A stretch of 64,000 nucleotides of DNA. It comes from Schizochytrium sp. TIO01 (Eukaryota > Sar > Bigyra > Thraustochytrida > Thraustochytriidae). Positions within the stretch are counted from its first letter, which is position 1. Every line of letters begins with the position of its first letter. The DNA lies in the NCBI GenBank assembly GCA_004764695.1, contig SMSO01000025.1:3183102-3247101 (forward strand). The letters run 5' to 3'. The notes beneath the pieces are model-generated. The model had not been told where the DNA came from. It did no database searches and saw only the letters and a program-made list of their open reading frames with translations. Positions 42,047-51,957 of the stretch are shown one piece after another. The translations under genes and the position numbers were made by a program.

Positions 42047-43120
42047 ATGCCGAGTTGTGCTTCGTGCTCCATCTTTGTTGTGGTCCTGGCCATTCTCGCC
42101 ATGGGCCTCTTTAACGTGGTCAGTGACGGCAAGTCACGCATGTACTGGCCACCTCCGCAATGGTCAATCGAGGATATCCCATCCCTCGAGGGCCAAACTG
42201 CTCTAGTTACAGGCGCCAATGTGGGTCTCGGATACGCCAGCTCTCTGGAGCTCCTTAAGAAGGGCTGTGTCGTTATCGTTGCAACTCGATCCCCTGCCAA
42301 GAACGTTGACACCGCCAAAAAGCTCCAGGCAGAGGCCAGCCTCCCTGAAAAGTACCGCAGCAATGTGGTTGCCCCCAAGGTTGGTCTCGAGCTCAACTCT
42401 TTAGCATCTGTTGAGAAGTTTGCTGACAGCATCCTTGAGGACCACAAGAGCCTAAACGTTCTTCTTAACAACGCTGGCATCATGATGACTCCGTATGGTC
42501 TGACCAAGGATGGGTATGAGCAGCAGTTTGGCGTAAACCACGTTGGTCACTACGCATTGACTCTTCGTCTGATGCCTTTGTTGGAGGCTGGTGCGCCATC
42601 TCGGGTTGTTGCTGTGACAAGTCTTGGTCACCGTTTTGCGTCTTCGGATGCCCTCGATTTTGACAAGTTGAACGACGAAGCATCTTACAGCCCTACAGCG
42701 GCTTATGGGCGTAGCAAGCTTGCAAACATTTTGTTTGCTCGTGCTCTTGCTCGGCGCGTGAATGATAAGCAGATCTATGTGAACGCTGCGCATCCTGGGT
42801 TTGTTGCGACCGAACTTGCTCGGCATGTTAAAGACTCCATGTTCCAATTTCTCAGCAAGGACAATATCGAGTACTTCATGCAGACTCTCACCAATATGGT
42901 TGCGATGACACCGACAGAAGGTGCAACCACTCAGCTCTATCTATGCATGCCTGAGATTGCAAAGCGGAATATCACTGGCGAGTATTACGTGCCGACTGCT
43001 CGCAAGCATGACTCTCATCCCTTGGCTCTGAGCGGTCCAATGTCTGATATGGCTAAGGACGATGTTCTTGCTGAGAAGCTCTGGGCATGGACGGCCAAGG
43101 AAAGTGGCCTTGACCTTTGA
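42047..43120 (+). CDS. Membrane-anchored SDR, SDR3 (near-identical to SDR4)
   Basis: Predicted 357-residue SDR with a hydrophobic anchor (about 8-24), TGANVGLG at 55-62, NNAG at 141-144, catalytic S192 and Y220-x3-K224 (YGRSK). All active-site residues are present. Aligning by eye, the CDS differs from SDR4 at about five bases, giving only V138I, S353T and a TGA-for-TAA stop change. Similarity ends at the ATG upstream and within about 15 bases after the stop, while the promoters are unrelated. The two genes may therefore make the same enzyme under different control. The substrate is unknown. Confidence 0.9.
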   Translation: MPSCASCSIFVVVLAILAMGLFNVVSDGKSRMYWPPPQWSIEDIPSLEGQTALVTGANVGLGYASSLELLKKGCVVIVATRSPAKNVDTAKKLQAEASLPEKYRSNVVAPKVGLELNSLASVEKFADSILEDHKSLNVLLNNAGIMMTPYGLTKDGYEQQFGVNHVGHYALTLRLMPLLEAGAPSRVVAVTSLGHRFASSDALDFDKLNDEASYSPTAAYGRSKLANILFARALARRVNDKQIYVNAAHPGFVATELARHVKDSMFQFLSKDNIEYFMQTLTNMVAMTPTEGATTQLYLCMPEIAKRNITGEYYVPTARKHDSHPLALSGPMSDMAKDDVLAEKLWAWTAKESGLDL

Positions 43121-44093
43121 GCGATTTAGAGCAATGGATCTTGAGTTGGAATGTAGCAATCATAGTTGGCACGCCGCTCTCTTCATTACCAGGTACTACA
43201 AATCTACAGTTTAAAACTTCTAAAACTATCCACAAGCTATTGGATTTCCTGTTCAAGTTTCCTAAGCCTTTTCTAGGCCCTTACTTTTTAACTCTCAACA
43301 TACATTGTTTAATCATATGCCTTCATTTTACACAAACCCGGGAAGACTATAGCCATCCCTCATTCTCTGTATGATTCATTTTCGAGAGTAGGATTGTTCG
43401 AAAGGATACAACAAACTAAAATAATCTGAATGGTGCCAATGTAAAACCTCACTCGGATAAGCGTTTAGGCGGTCATCATCATGATATCACCTTCCGTTTT
43501 TGTTATATTAATTGAACTTTGGTAAGAGCTTCATGATGGCATTCCTTCAGGTTGTGGCTTCGCATTTGTTTTGGTTCCGAAGAGTGAATCTGTTTTGTAT
43601 CTACGCTCTTAAACACCCAGGCGGAAAAAGCTAATGCAGGATATTATGGACTTGGTATTTTCTTTTTTCTGTTAAGAAGGTACCTTGTACCCCTAACTAC
43701 CGACATTCTAACGACATATCCAGATCTTTCTATGTATTCTTGCGTATCAAGTCACGGCTTCCTCGAGTGGCCAAGACATTCTTCTTTGCTCTTGGCTACC
43801 CAAAACATTACCCTCCTTTTAGACTTTCATTTAATCAATTAGAATTGACAAACCATAATATACGTCTGTTCGTGCCTAACGATCTGTACGGGTACCTAAC
43901 ACATGATCAGAACAAAGAAGAGAGAGGTAGTAGTATATCTTTCAGGGGCCTCTAGCTCTGAGCTTGCAGACTTTCTAAGATTCAGAACCTTAACGAATAG
44001 GACACCCTGTGTCACAGGGTGACTATATACGAGGACAACCTTAGAAAATAGACTCAACAATAGCGAAGCTGTGTTGATACTAAAGTAATCAAC
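43121..44093. other. SDR3-SDR4 spacer
   Basis: 973 bp of unique sequence not shared with the SDR2-SDR3 spacer. A 19-nt palindrome at 44003-44021 precedes SDR4. No gene. Confidence 0.5.
44003..44021. promoter_or_regulatory. 19-nt palindrome before SDR4
   Basis: CACCCTGTG-t-CACAGGGTG, a perfect inverted repeat 73 bp before the SDR4 start codon and absent from the region before SDR3. It could be a dimeric factor site; this is inference only. Confidence 0.35.
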
Positions 44094-45167
44094 ATGCCGA
44101 GTTGTGCTTCGTGCTCCATCTTTGTTGTGGTCCTGGCCATTCTCGCCATGGGCCTCTTTAACGTGGTCAGTGACGGCAAGTCACGCATGTACTGGCCACC
44201 TCCGCAATGGTCAATCGAGGATATCCCATCCCTCGAGGGCCAAACTGCTCTAGTTACAGGCGCCAATGTGGGTCTCGGATACGCCAGCTCTCTGGAGCTC
44301 CTTAAGAAGGGCTGTGTCGTTATCGTTGCAACTCGATCCCCTGCCAAGAACGTTGACACCGCCAAAAAGCTCCAGGCAGAGGCCAGCCTCCCTGAAAAGT
44401 ACCGCAGCAATGTGGTTGCCCCCAAGGTTGGTCTCGAGCTCAACTCCTTAGCATCTGTTGAGAAGTTTGCTGACAGCATCCTTGAGGACCACAAGAGCCT
44501 AAACATTCTTCTTAACAACGCTGGCATCATGATGACTCCGTATGGTCTGACCAAGGATGGGTATGAGCAGCAGTTTGGCGTAAACCACGTTGGTCACTAC
44601 GCATTGACTCTTCGTCTGATGCCTTTGTTGGAGGCTGGTGCGCCATCTCGGGTCGTTGCTGTGACAAGTCTTGGTCACCGTTTTGCGTCTTCGGATGCCC
44701 TCGATTTTGACAAGTTGAACGACGAAGCATCTTACAGCCCTACAGCGGCTTATGGGCGTAGCAAGCTTGCAAACATTTTGTTTGCTCGTGCTCTTGCTCG
44801 GCGCGTGAATGATAAGCAGATCTATGTGAACGCTGCGCATCCTGGGTTTGTTGCGACCGAACTTGCTCGGCATGTTAAAGACTCCATGTTCCAATTTCTC
44901 AGCAAGGACAATATCGAGTACTTCATGCAGACTCTCACCAATATGGTTGCGATGACACCGACAGAAGGTGCAACCACTCAGCTCTATCTATGCATGCCTG
45001 AGATTGCAAAGCGGAATATCACTGGCGAGTATTACGTGCCGACTGCTCGCAAGCATGACTCTCATCCCTTGGCTCTGAGCGGTCCAATGTCTGATATGGC
45101 TAAGGACGATGTTCTTGCTGAGAAGCTCTGGGCATGGACGGCCAAGGAAACTGGCCTTGACCTTTAA
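44094..45167 (+). CDS. Membrane-anchored SDR, SDR4 (near-identical to SDR3)
   Basis: 357 residues, the same domains and catalytic residues as SDR3 with I138 and T353. The frame starts at the ATG in the same place and ends with TAA. Because the coding sequence is almost identical while flanks are not, recent gene conversion between older tandem copies is a better explanation than a simple recent duplication. The gene converges on the LRR/IQ gene, whose stop lies 152 bp away. Confidence 0.9.
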   Translation: MPSCASCSIFVVVLAILAMGLFNVVSDGKSRMYWPPPQWSIEDIPSLEGQTALVTGANVGLGYASSLELLKKGCVVIVATRSPAKNVDTAKKLQAEASLPEKYRSNVVAPKVGLELNSLASVEKFADSILEDHKSLNILLNNAGIMMTPYGLTKDGYEQQFGVNHVGHYALTLRLMPLLEAGAPSRVVAVTSLGHRFASSDALDFDKLNDEASYSPTAAYGRSKLANILFARALARRVNDKQIYVNAAHPGFVATELARHVKDSMFQFLSKDNIEYFMQTLTNMVAMTPTEGATTQLYLCMPEIAKRNITGEYYVPTARKHDSHPLALSGPMSDMAKDDVLAEKLWAWTAKETGLDL

Positions 45168-45319
45168 GTGATTTAGAAAAATCAAACATTTAAACACACG
45201 CCAATCGATTCGTTCGAAACAAAAATACAAAAAATAAGATTTAACTGTTTTCATGTTCATTCTCAATTGTTTCATTTAAGTATCTAACTTTGCGGAAAAC
45301 TGCATTCGAGAAGAACTTT

Positions 45320-48300
45320 CTACTGCGCAGATGTGAGTATACGCCTACTGCAACCATATTGAATTACTACCAATGGTGGGGGTGCATACCCTTTATGCAC
45401 TGCCCAGTCCTCAGTAGGTGGCATAGTTTCCTTTCCGTGCAGAGAGTTGAAGTAATAGACTATGTTAGGTTCTGTGGAAGATGGAGTAATGCGAACAATG
45501 ACCCAGAGCTGTGCAGAACCATGAACGACGCGTCGAAGGTGAATATTGGGATCACGATTTGAACGATACGCTGGCACTCCATCAGCGACGCCATGTTCTT
45601 CGAAGCGCCCGTGCACTATTAGTGAACCAGCGTCTGCTACTACCACTGCATTTTTGTACTTATCTTTTATTCGGTGTGCTTGGCGTAGTTCACGCTTCGA
45701 GACCGAATGACCTAAAGCTTTGCCAGACTTTGTCTTCCCATCTTGACTCACTTGAATTATTTCGTCGTCCTCATCCTCATAATCGAGTTCACTCGCTTGA
45801 TCTTGTGTAAACCAGTCTAATCGAGGGCTCGCAACATACTTTGTATTTGACGCCTTCCACCCAAGTCTTGGCGGAATAAGCGCATGCCCATTTGCCTTAT
45901 TAAAGTAAATGATGTCTGGAACACCAGTCTGGCCTTGAATGCGCATGACAGCCCACATCGTTCCATCTCGGATTCGCTCAATAACAAACCATTCTTCCGA
46001 GGAAGCTGACTCCAGAACATAAGTCATTGTTGAAGACCCAGTGCTCTTGGAGGTTTGAGAGATTGTAGAACACTTGTAGATACCCTTGGCTTGAGGCATG
46101 CCACAATCTGATAACTTAACAGCCACAATGCTGCTTAGTTCTTTCAGTGTGTAGCTTGCTGAAGCAATATGTACGAGCATATGGGCTCGGTAGGCTCGTT
46201 GAATGATACATGCTGCTTTATGCTTTTCATCATCAAATGTTGTAGCCTGCATTCGTTTTTTGAATGAAGTAAGTTCTGGATTAGAAGTAGAGGGACTAGT
46301 TGAACCTTGCTGCTGCAACCGACGTGCTGACTCATTCTGCCAAACCATAATAGGAACAGGAACTTTTCCATTTATACCTTGAACCCAGCTGTGTGCAGAA
46401 AAGGTATCAGGTGGTTGTTCAGTATTTGCTTTATTGACGTAAAAAATCTTTGTGTCCTCCACAGTAGAAGGTTTAAGCAAATTTGTCGTGCTACTCCGCT
46501 GATCAGTAACTTGCCTGCAGACAACCCATAGATTTTGATTATTCAGATAGGAAACCCTTCTGATCGTATAGTTGTATCGTCCTGTTGACTCCCGCTTCAT
46601 GTACAAGGGTGCCCCATTGGCACTGCCAACAACAATGTAAAGACCGTTCACTTCTGGAGAGCCTGCATCAGCTACTCGAATACTTTCACTATCTCGACAT
46701 TGTCTTTCAAGCAAAGCAAGCTCTTCATCATCATCGTCAGGTGCTTCAGAACCATCCTCTAAAGTCTTTTTCAATGAGAGAACAGGCGCAGGCAATGGTG
46801 GTCCAAAGGTTTGCAGGGTTTTCCATCCTTCTTTGGGCGGAAAGAGGGATATCGTTCGATTAGCATATAGCGTCTCCACGGATCCTGTAGCATGTTGAAT
46901 TCTAAAAAGGTGCCAAACACGATCCTGACGCTCAATCATGTAGTCTACATCTTTTGGCGGCTGTTCTAACACATACTTCGCCGTTCCAACATCGGTTCCA
47001 GAGCCCATGAGAACATACGCACCACAACAGCTTGTTAGTCCGCACTCTACGACGCGAAGGCGTGTAAGACGAAGTGTATGGAAATTTTTTACTGAAGCAC
47101 TACGAACCAGTGCGATGCCGAGTGCTGCAAAACGTTTCTGTGCCATGTAGCGTCTGAAATGTTTTTGAACCATAATACAACATTCTTCAAGCTTAGCTTG
47201 TCTTAATGCGCACATGCGGCGGTAGAACTTTTGTAGAATAGCAGCAGAGCGAATAAATGTATAATTTTGTTTGATCCGTTCAACGCGCATCAAGCCATTG
47301 CGAAGCTTTCGAGCCTGATAACAGCGAAACATTAATTGAATTTTCAGAGCAGCTTCATGTTCTAGATCGCCCACTCTTAATTGAATATTCTCCCTTCCAT
47401 AACGATCGATATTTTCTATCTCTTCGTCCTCCTCCATTACTCCAACTACTTCATTTTCTCCATTTTGGTTTTGTTCTCTTGCTTCAGTTGCAGGCAAAAC
47501 ATCATCCAGAGATGCAGAATCACAATTTTCTTCTTCATTATTTGGTTGCGCTTCTTCATTAGCGTCGTCCTCACCTGATAGATGGTCATTTCTATCCTCT
47601 TGGGTATCGTAATAAAACTCGGTCGTGGCCTCCGGAGTTTTGGTCTCATTGACAGGTTCGAGTGTTTCGTCTTCACCTTCGAAGGTGGTGATGTTGATCA
47701 GATTTGTCTCTGATTTTTTAGCAAACTGTAGCTCGGTAGATCTTGTCATTCTATACTTCGTCAAGGTGATCTTGGACTTTCGTTGCGCCGAGTTTCCTCT
47801 TTTGTGCAACTTGATAGAAGTTCTGCGAGAGGGTGGTGATTTACGGCCATCCGTTGTATATACCACCGATGCTACTCTCACTCGATGTGAGAGAGGAATC
47901 ACTGTTTCAACAACAGATGGAGTTGCACGTCGTGATCTCCTTTGTGTGTCTTTTGGGCGCATTTTTTCATGCCACTCATTATCAAGCCAACTACCTTGAT
48001 CTAAAAGTAATGCAAGATTTGAAAATGCAGGCCACAGACGTTTTGCATCCTGCATTAATTTCGTCACACATGCCCCGGCAAGGTAAAGTTTGCGATTTCG
48101 TCTAAGATCGACTCTTCGAACTGTATGATTGCGGCATAGTGCATCATACAACGCTTGCCACGCGCGAAGGCCGGCATTGCAATCTTGGAGATCAAGCTGC
48201 TCGATCGTTTCGTTATAGTAAAGCGCTCGTGCAAGCATGCGGAAACCGTCTTTACCGAGTTTGTTTCCTTGCAAGCTCAGTGATGTAATTCTTGTGTCGC

Positions 48301-48871
48301 TAGCGATAAGCTGAGCAATGTAGCCTACAGAAGCGCCTTTGATATTCTGACGAGCTAAATTGCGTTTTAGGGTGAGTTCTTTTCCACCATGGAAAGATAC
48401 AAAGATCCTCCGAGGTTGCTGTGTTACCCACGTACCCAATGCAGTGCCACTTCGTGCTGAGAGTTCTTCATTTCCAGAGAAGTCGAGTGAAGTTATTGTG
48501 CAGGCATTCCCAGCTTTTCGCATTGCTTGCAACAATAACTCGATAGAGTTATCGCTAATGTTTTGAGAGCGTACTACAAGTTTGTCTACCTTGAGGCTGA
48601 GTTCTTCGAGCGGAAGTTTCGCAAATTTATTGTCATCAAGTTCATTTCTTATCAAAGCAATCGTTCCAAGAGGGACATCTTCATCAAGCAACTTTCGTAG
48701 CATAGCAAATTCTTCGTCCGTAATGTCACGATGAAGCACCTCAAATCGAAACCGGTTACGGACACCTGTTCCTCGTACATTGTCTGCTCTACCTTTTATC
48801 GAGCGCTTGGGTTTATAAGACCGCGTGCTTCCTTGAGATGGCCTGTGCGGACTTGTCTTAGAGATCAACAT
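45320..48871 (-). CDS. Large LRR and IQ-motif protein with fourfold repeated domain
   Basis: Predicted 1183 residues, one exon. The N-terminal third has ribonuclease-inhibitor-type leucine-rich repeats (about 60-300; for example ITSLSLQGNKLGKDGFRMLA). An acidic linker follows (about 400-500). IQ-type calmodulin-binding motifs lie near residues 507, 545, 569 (KIQLMFRCYQARK, ILQKFYRR, MVQKHFRRYMAQKR) and near 887 (CIIQRAYRAH). The rest carries four copies of a domain of about 100 residues (about 603-700, 727-833, 913-1018, 1077-1177). Shared features are a V/N-G-x-Y-like start, a central Trp before hydrophobic residues, YxN/FN, and a PP..GW end. I know this style of repeat from protist proteins but cannot name a family. 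The frame opens upstream at a TTG; I chose the ATG at 48871. Role unknown; calmodulin-regulated scaffold is a guess. Confidence 0.8.
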   Translation of the reverse strand: MLISKTSPHRPSQGSTRSYKPKRSIKGRADNVRGTGVRNRFRFEVLHRDITDEEFAMLRKLLDEDVPLGTIALIRNELDDNKFAKLPLEELSLKVDKLVVRSQNISDNSIELLLQAMRKAGNACTITSLDFSGNEELSARSGTALGTWVTQQPRRIFVSFHGGKELTLKRNLARQNIKGASVGYIAQLIASDTRITSLSLQGNKLGKDGFRMLARALYYNETIEQLDLQDCNAGLRAWQALYDALCRNHTVRRVDLRRNRKLYLAGACVTKLMQDAKRLWPAFSNLALLLDQGSWLDNEWHEKMRPKDTQRRSRRATPSVVETVIPLSHRVRVASVVYTTDGRKSPPSRRTSIKLHKRGNSAQRKSKITLTKYRMTRSTELQFAKKSETNLINITTFEGEDETLEPVNETKTPEATTEFYYDTQEDRNDHLSGEDDANEEAQPNNEEENCDSASLDDVLPATEAREQNQNGENEVVGVMEEDEEIENIDRYGRENIQLRVGDLEHEAALKIQLMFRCYQARKLRNGLMRVERIKQNYTFIRSAAILQKFYRRMCALRQAKLEECCIMVQKHFRRYMAQKRFAALGIALVRSASVKNFHTLRLTRLRVVECGLTSCCGAYVLMGSGTDVGTAKYVLEQPPKDVDYMIERQDRVWHLFRIQHATGSVETLYANRTISLFPPKEGWKTLQTFGPPLPAPVLSLKKTLEDGSEAPDDDDEELALLERQCRDSESIRVADAGSPEVNGLYIVVGSANGAPLYMKRESTGRYNYTIRRVSYLNNQNLWVVCRQVTDQRSSTTNLLKPSTVEDTKIFYVNKANTEQPPDTFSAHSWVQGINGKVPVPIMVWQNESARRLQQQGSTSPSTSNPELTSFKKRMQATTFDDEKHKAACIIQRAYRAHMLVHIASASYTLKELSSIVAVKLSDCGMPQAKGIYKCSTISQTSKSTGSSTMTYVLESASSEEWFVIERIRDGTMWAVMRIQGQTGVPDIIYFNKANGHALIPPRLGWKASNTKYVASPRLDWFTQDQASELDYEDEDDEIIQVSQDGKTKSGKALGHSVSKRELRQAHRIKDKYKNAVVVADAGSLIVHGRFEEHGVADGVPAYRSNRDPNIHLRRVVHGSAQLWVIVRITPSSTEPNIVYYFNSLHGKETMPPTEDWAVHKGYAPPPLVVIQYGCSRRILTSAQ

Positions 48872-49805
48872 TCTAGCACCGCCAGAGGTTCGAAAACCTT
48901 TTCGCGCTTGTACCCTTTCAAGCGCAAGCAAGAGACTTTACTTTTCTCTGAAACGAGCGGTGCTCTTCAAGACTGATATCTCCACTCCTGCACAGCAGTT
49001 AGCGCGGACCACCTTCATGAGCTCATCCATCCTGGATTGTCTCGAGATTCACAAATTACAAAGTGTTAAAGAACCTAGTATACAATAGTCTATACGAACC
49101 CGCGCGGATATTAAAGTTCAAGTACCAAATGAAAAGCCAAGGTGTGTACTGCATGGTCCGTTCTGACCATAAGTAAATTCATACACAATTTGATTCCTAG
49201 TCAATCTTTATCGTCAACAGTACGTAAGAATGACATGTCTTCCATTACTTCTTTTCGAGAAAGCAAGAAAGTGCCCCAAAGAATGTTATAGGCGAAGAAG
49301 GTAAATACGTTCCAAATAGGCATGCATAGAATATATGACATATTAAGTTCGGCATAAACACTCAAAGATACATTATTTTGCCATCAATGAGAGATTTGGT
49401 CTGGAGAATTTCTGTCACTTTCATTTTCGAATATAGAGAGAGATTTGGGCAATAACGGTTTTCTTCAAATTAGCTTCAATGGTAAAAGAATTGAAAAAGA
49501 GAGAGAGAAGAAAAAGAGAAAACATGGAAAAGCCCAATGTACAGCAAACTGCTTGCAAACTGCTAAAAAGAAAACACGGAATCATTATCGAAATTTTGGT
49601 ATCTATAGGTCAACATATGTAAGTGATAATAATATATTTGGCAACATTACCAAAGGCATAGATAAGCTTTTGCTTAAGTAAATGGTAGTGTCCTATTTGC
49701 GAGCAGACGATGTGAATACAAATTAGGTTGTGAGCAGAATAAAGAAAAGTAGTGCTAGACGTAAGCCCCATGTTCGGAAGGGAAAATGAACAACTGATGA
49801 ATCTT
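48872..49805. other. Spacer between LRR/IQ and DnaJ genes
   Basis: 934 bp, AT- and A-rich. Presumably the promoter of the LRR/IQ gene and the 3' UTR of the DnaJ gene. No gene seen. Confidence 0.5.
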
Positions 49806-50909
49806 CTATTCTCTAGCAGATCCATAAGTTGACCAATCCTGGGTAGAGTTTCCTCCGTTACGCATGGCTTCTTCTTCTTGACGTTCACGTTCTCGCTGGA
49901 CGCGTATGATTTGACTAGCTGTTGAGACAATAGATCCCATTGTTGCCAGGTGCCGAGCCCATGTTTGTAGCCGTGAGGGTGGATTTGACTCCTCTTCAGT
50001 TGCTGCATTTTGGCCAGCCCCAGTAGAATCGCTTGCAGATTGTGATGTCGCTGGATTACCTTGCGAATCCGAACCTTGGGAATCATTGCCCCGCTGCGCG
50101 CTTCGATTCACTTGAGGATTAATCCAACCATCCACGAAAAGAAATGCCGAAGCCAAGTGGTCAAAAATAGTTGTCTGTCGTTCGTGTTCAATTCCATGTT
50201 CCTCAGCATACTGTTTGCACAAATGTCAATTATATGATATGGGTTAGTCATCTCAGTTATATGTTTGATCTTCTAGGCTTTGCCAGGAAGACGTTTTGAT
50301 CACATACCTGGTCCATTGCTTGAGCGAACATGTCAAATGCTTGCTCAGCAGTCATTTCCATCACGACTGTATCTCCATGCTGGGACATATTGTATGGCTG
50401 GCGCTCATACTGTCTTCGTGTATCGTACTGGGCTCGCTTGAGTCCGTCGCTCAACGTATCGTAAGCCTCGGCAACCCGCTGTATTTGGTAAATTTTGAAT
50501 TAATTCCATGTCAGTCTTCTCCGTTTCGGGAAATCAGCAACAGCAACAGAGCATTTAGCTGAGATATAGAAGCATAACACCCGAATTAGTGTCGATATCC
50601 AGCTTCATCACCTGAGGTTTCATAATGATCATACGACGTTACTGCATTGCTATCGCATGAGTGTGGACTTACCTGGAATGCTTCCGTAGCCCTTGGGTGC
50701 GAACTTTTATCAGGGTGACACTGCATACTACGTTTCAGGTACGCCTTGCGCAGGACGGCTGCTGAGAGGTCATCAGTTTTTTTCACTTGCAAAACCTCGT
50801 ACAGAGTCTCGGCCTCAAGGATGCTGTCGATTACAGCATCACGAGCTGCCTGTGAGTCAACAGATCTCGTCGAAGTTGGGCGCCCTGCAGAAGCCGAAGC
50901 CCCATTCAT
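49806..50909 (-). CDS. DnaJ (J-domain) co-chaperone, three exons
   Basis: Predicted 270-residue J-domain protein that stimulates an Hsp70 ATPase. Exons are 50673-50909, 50308-50478 and 49806-50210; introns are 194 and 97 nt with GTAAGT and GTATGT donors, all phase 0. The J domain (about 35-95) spans the first junction and has the HPD motif at 65-67, followed by FQ|RVAEAYDTLSD as helix III. There is no Gly/Phe region or Cys-repeat zinc domain, so it is class C. The C-terminal half is Ser/Gln/Asn-rich with no membrane helix that I trust. The open frame extends upstream to a GTG (51095); I chose the ATG at 50909 because it precedes the J domain and the upstream part is Gln-rich and poorly protein-like. 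Confidence 0.88.
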
Positions 50910-51957
50910 CGTGAAATGACCAATTAACTGAGGCACCCCTGGGTCTTGTGGATCCGGACAGGTCTGGCTGCGTTGTGAAGAGCACCTTTGTTGAAAAAAT
51001 TGAAGCGAAAACGTCAGCCAAGCGGGGTGTCTTTGGCAATCAAATAGTTCAGAATGTTGCTGGTGTTGTTGCAGGCGACCTCGTTGTTGTTGCACTGGGT
51101 CTGCGTCTGATCTGCTTGCTTTGTTATTACTAGGTAGGTACCTACTATCTTAATAAAAACTAGTTTACTAAACTAGAAGAAAAAAAAGAAAAAGAAAAAA
51201 GTAAAGTTTAGGAAACATTTCATGCTCTACTTTTGCTCAACAGCGCTTTTTTTAAAAACTAACTTGCCTCAGCGTAGAATACTCACGATTTCATTCTCTC
51301 AAGTTTCGTGTTACTACAATATTTGTTTTATCTGCTCAAGTTTGATCATGCTTGGTTATGTGTGTTGGGTGTATCATTTCTTACAAACCAAAATGAAGAA
51401 TAATTTACCACGACACAATTAATTGCAACCCAAGCTTTAGCAACTCTCCCATTATAAATCGATTACCAAAGCATTCTCACAGTTTAGGTTTCATCTTTCT
51501 AAAAGACTTGTGGCCATACGACAACTCGAGGTTTTGCCAGGAGATGGTGAGTTGTTCCATAACTCAATTTATTTTTGCGATTGCAAGAAGGACTATTATT
51601 TACTAGTAAAGATGAATGATACATTATCATAGGGAGGCTCAGCAAACTCGCAATTTCTGCGTTTGCTGCAACTCGCTGAGGCCTCATTGCACTCCTCGCA
51701 CCTTGCCCTGCAAGCTGCGCAGGCCCACAACAACTACGTTGTGTGGGGGCGCTTGCACTTGAGCTAGAAAAGCTGTGTCTAACTGCGTTTTCCATCGGAA
51801 GATAGCCAAGCTCATTGCGAAGTCGCCACATTGCAACTCTAGCTGCTCTGCATAGACCTACGTTCCGAGGCCAAGAAATTTGATCGACATATCTCGTTCA
51901 AGCATTACTGGTGTTGTTTGATCTTCGTTGGTCTCTTATAAATTGATCTAGACCGCT
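50910..51957. other. Divergent spacer between DnaJ and helicase genes
   Basis: 1.05 kb with a TAGGTAGGTACCTACTA palindromic motif at 51131-51147. It includes one small minus-strand frame at 51499-51831 listed as a weak candidate. Confidence 0.5.
51499..51831 (-). CDS. Weak hypothetical ORF, 110 residues
   Basis: An ATG at 51831 opens a frame to a stop at 51499. The first half is Arg/Ser/Ala-rich (MWRLRNELGY.., SFSSSSASAPTQR) and resembles a mitochondrial presequence; the second half looks random. The frame is open for a further 24 codons upstream without an ATG. It lies head to head with the helicase gene, 126 bp away. I recognise no family; it may be part of a spliced gene or chance. Confidence 0.22.
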   Translation of the reverse strand: MWRLRNELGYLPMENAVRHSFSSSSASAPTQRSCCGPAQLAGQGARSAMRPQRVAANAEIASLLSLPMIMYHSSLLVNNSPSCNRKNKLSYGTTHHLLAKPRVVVWPQVF

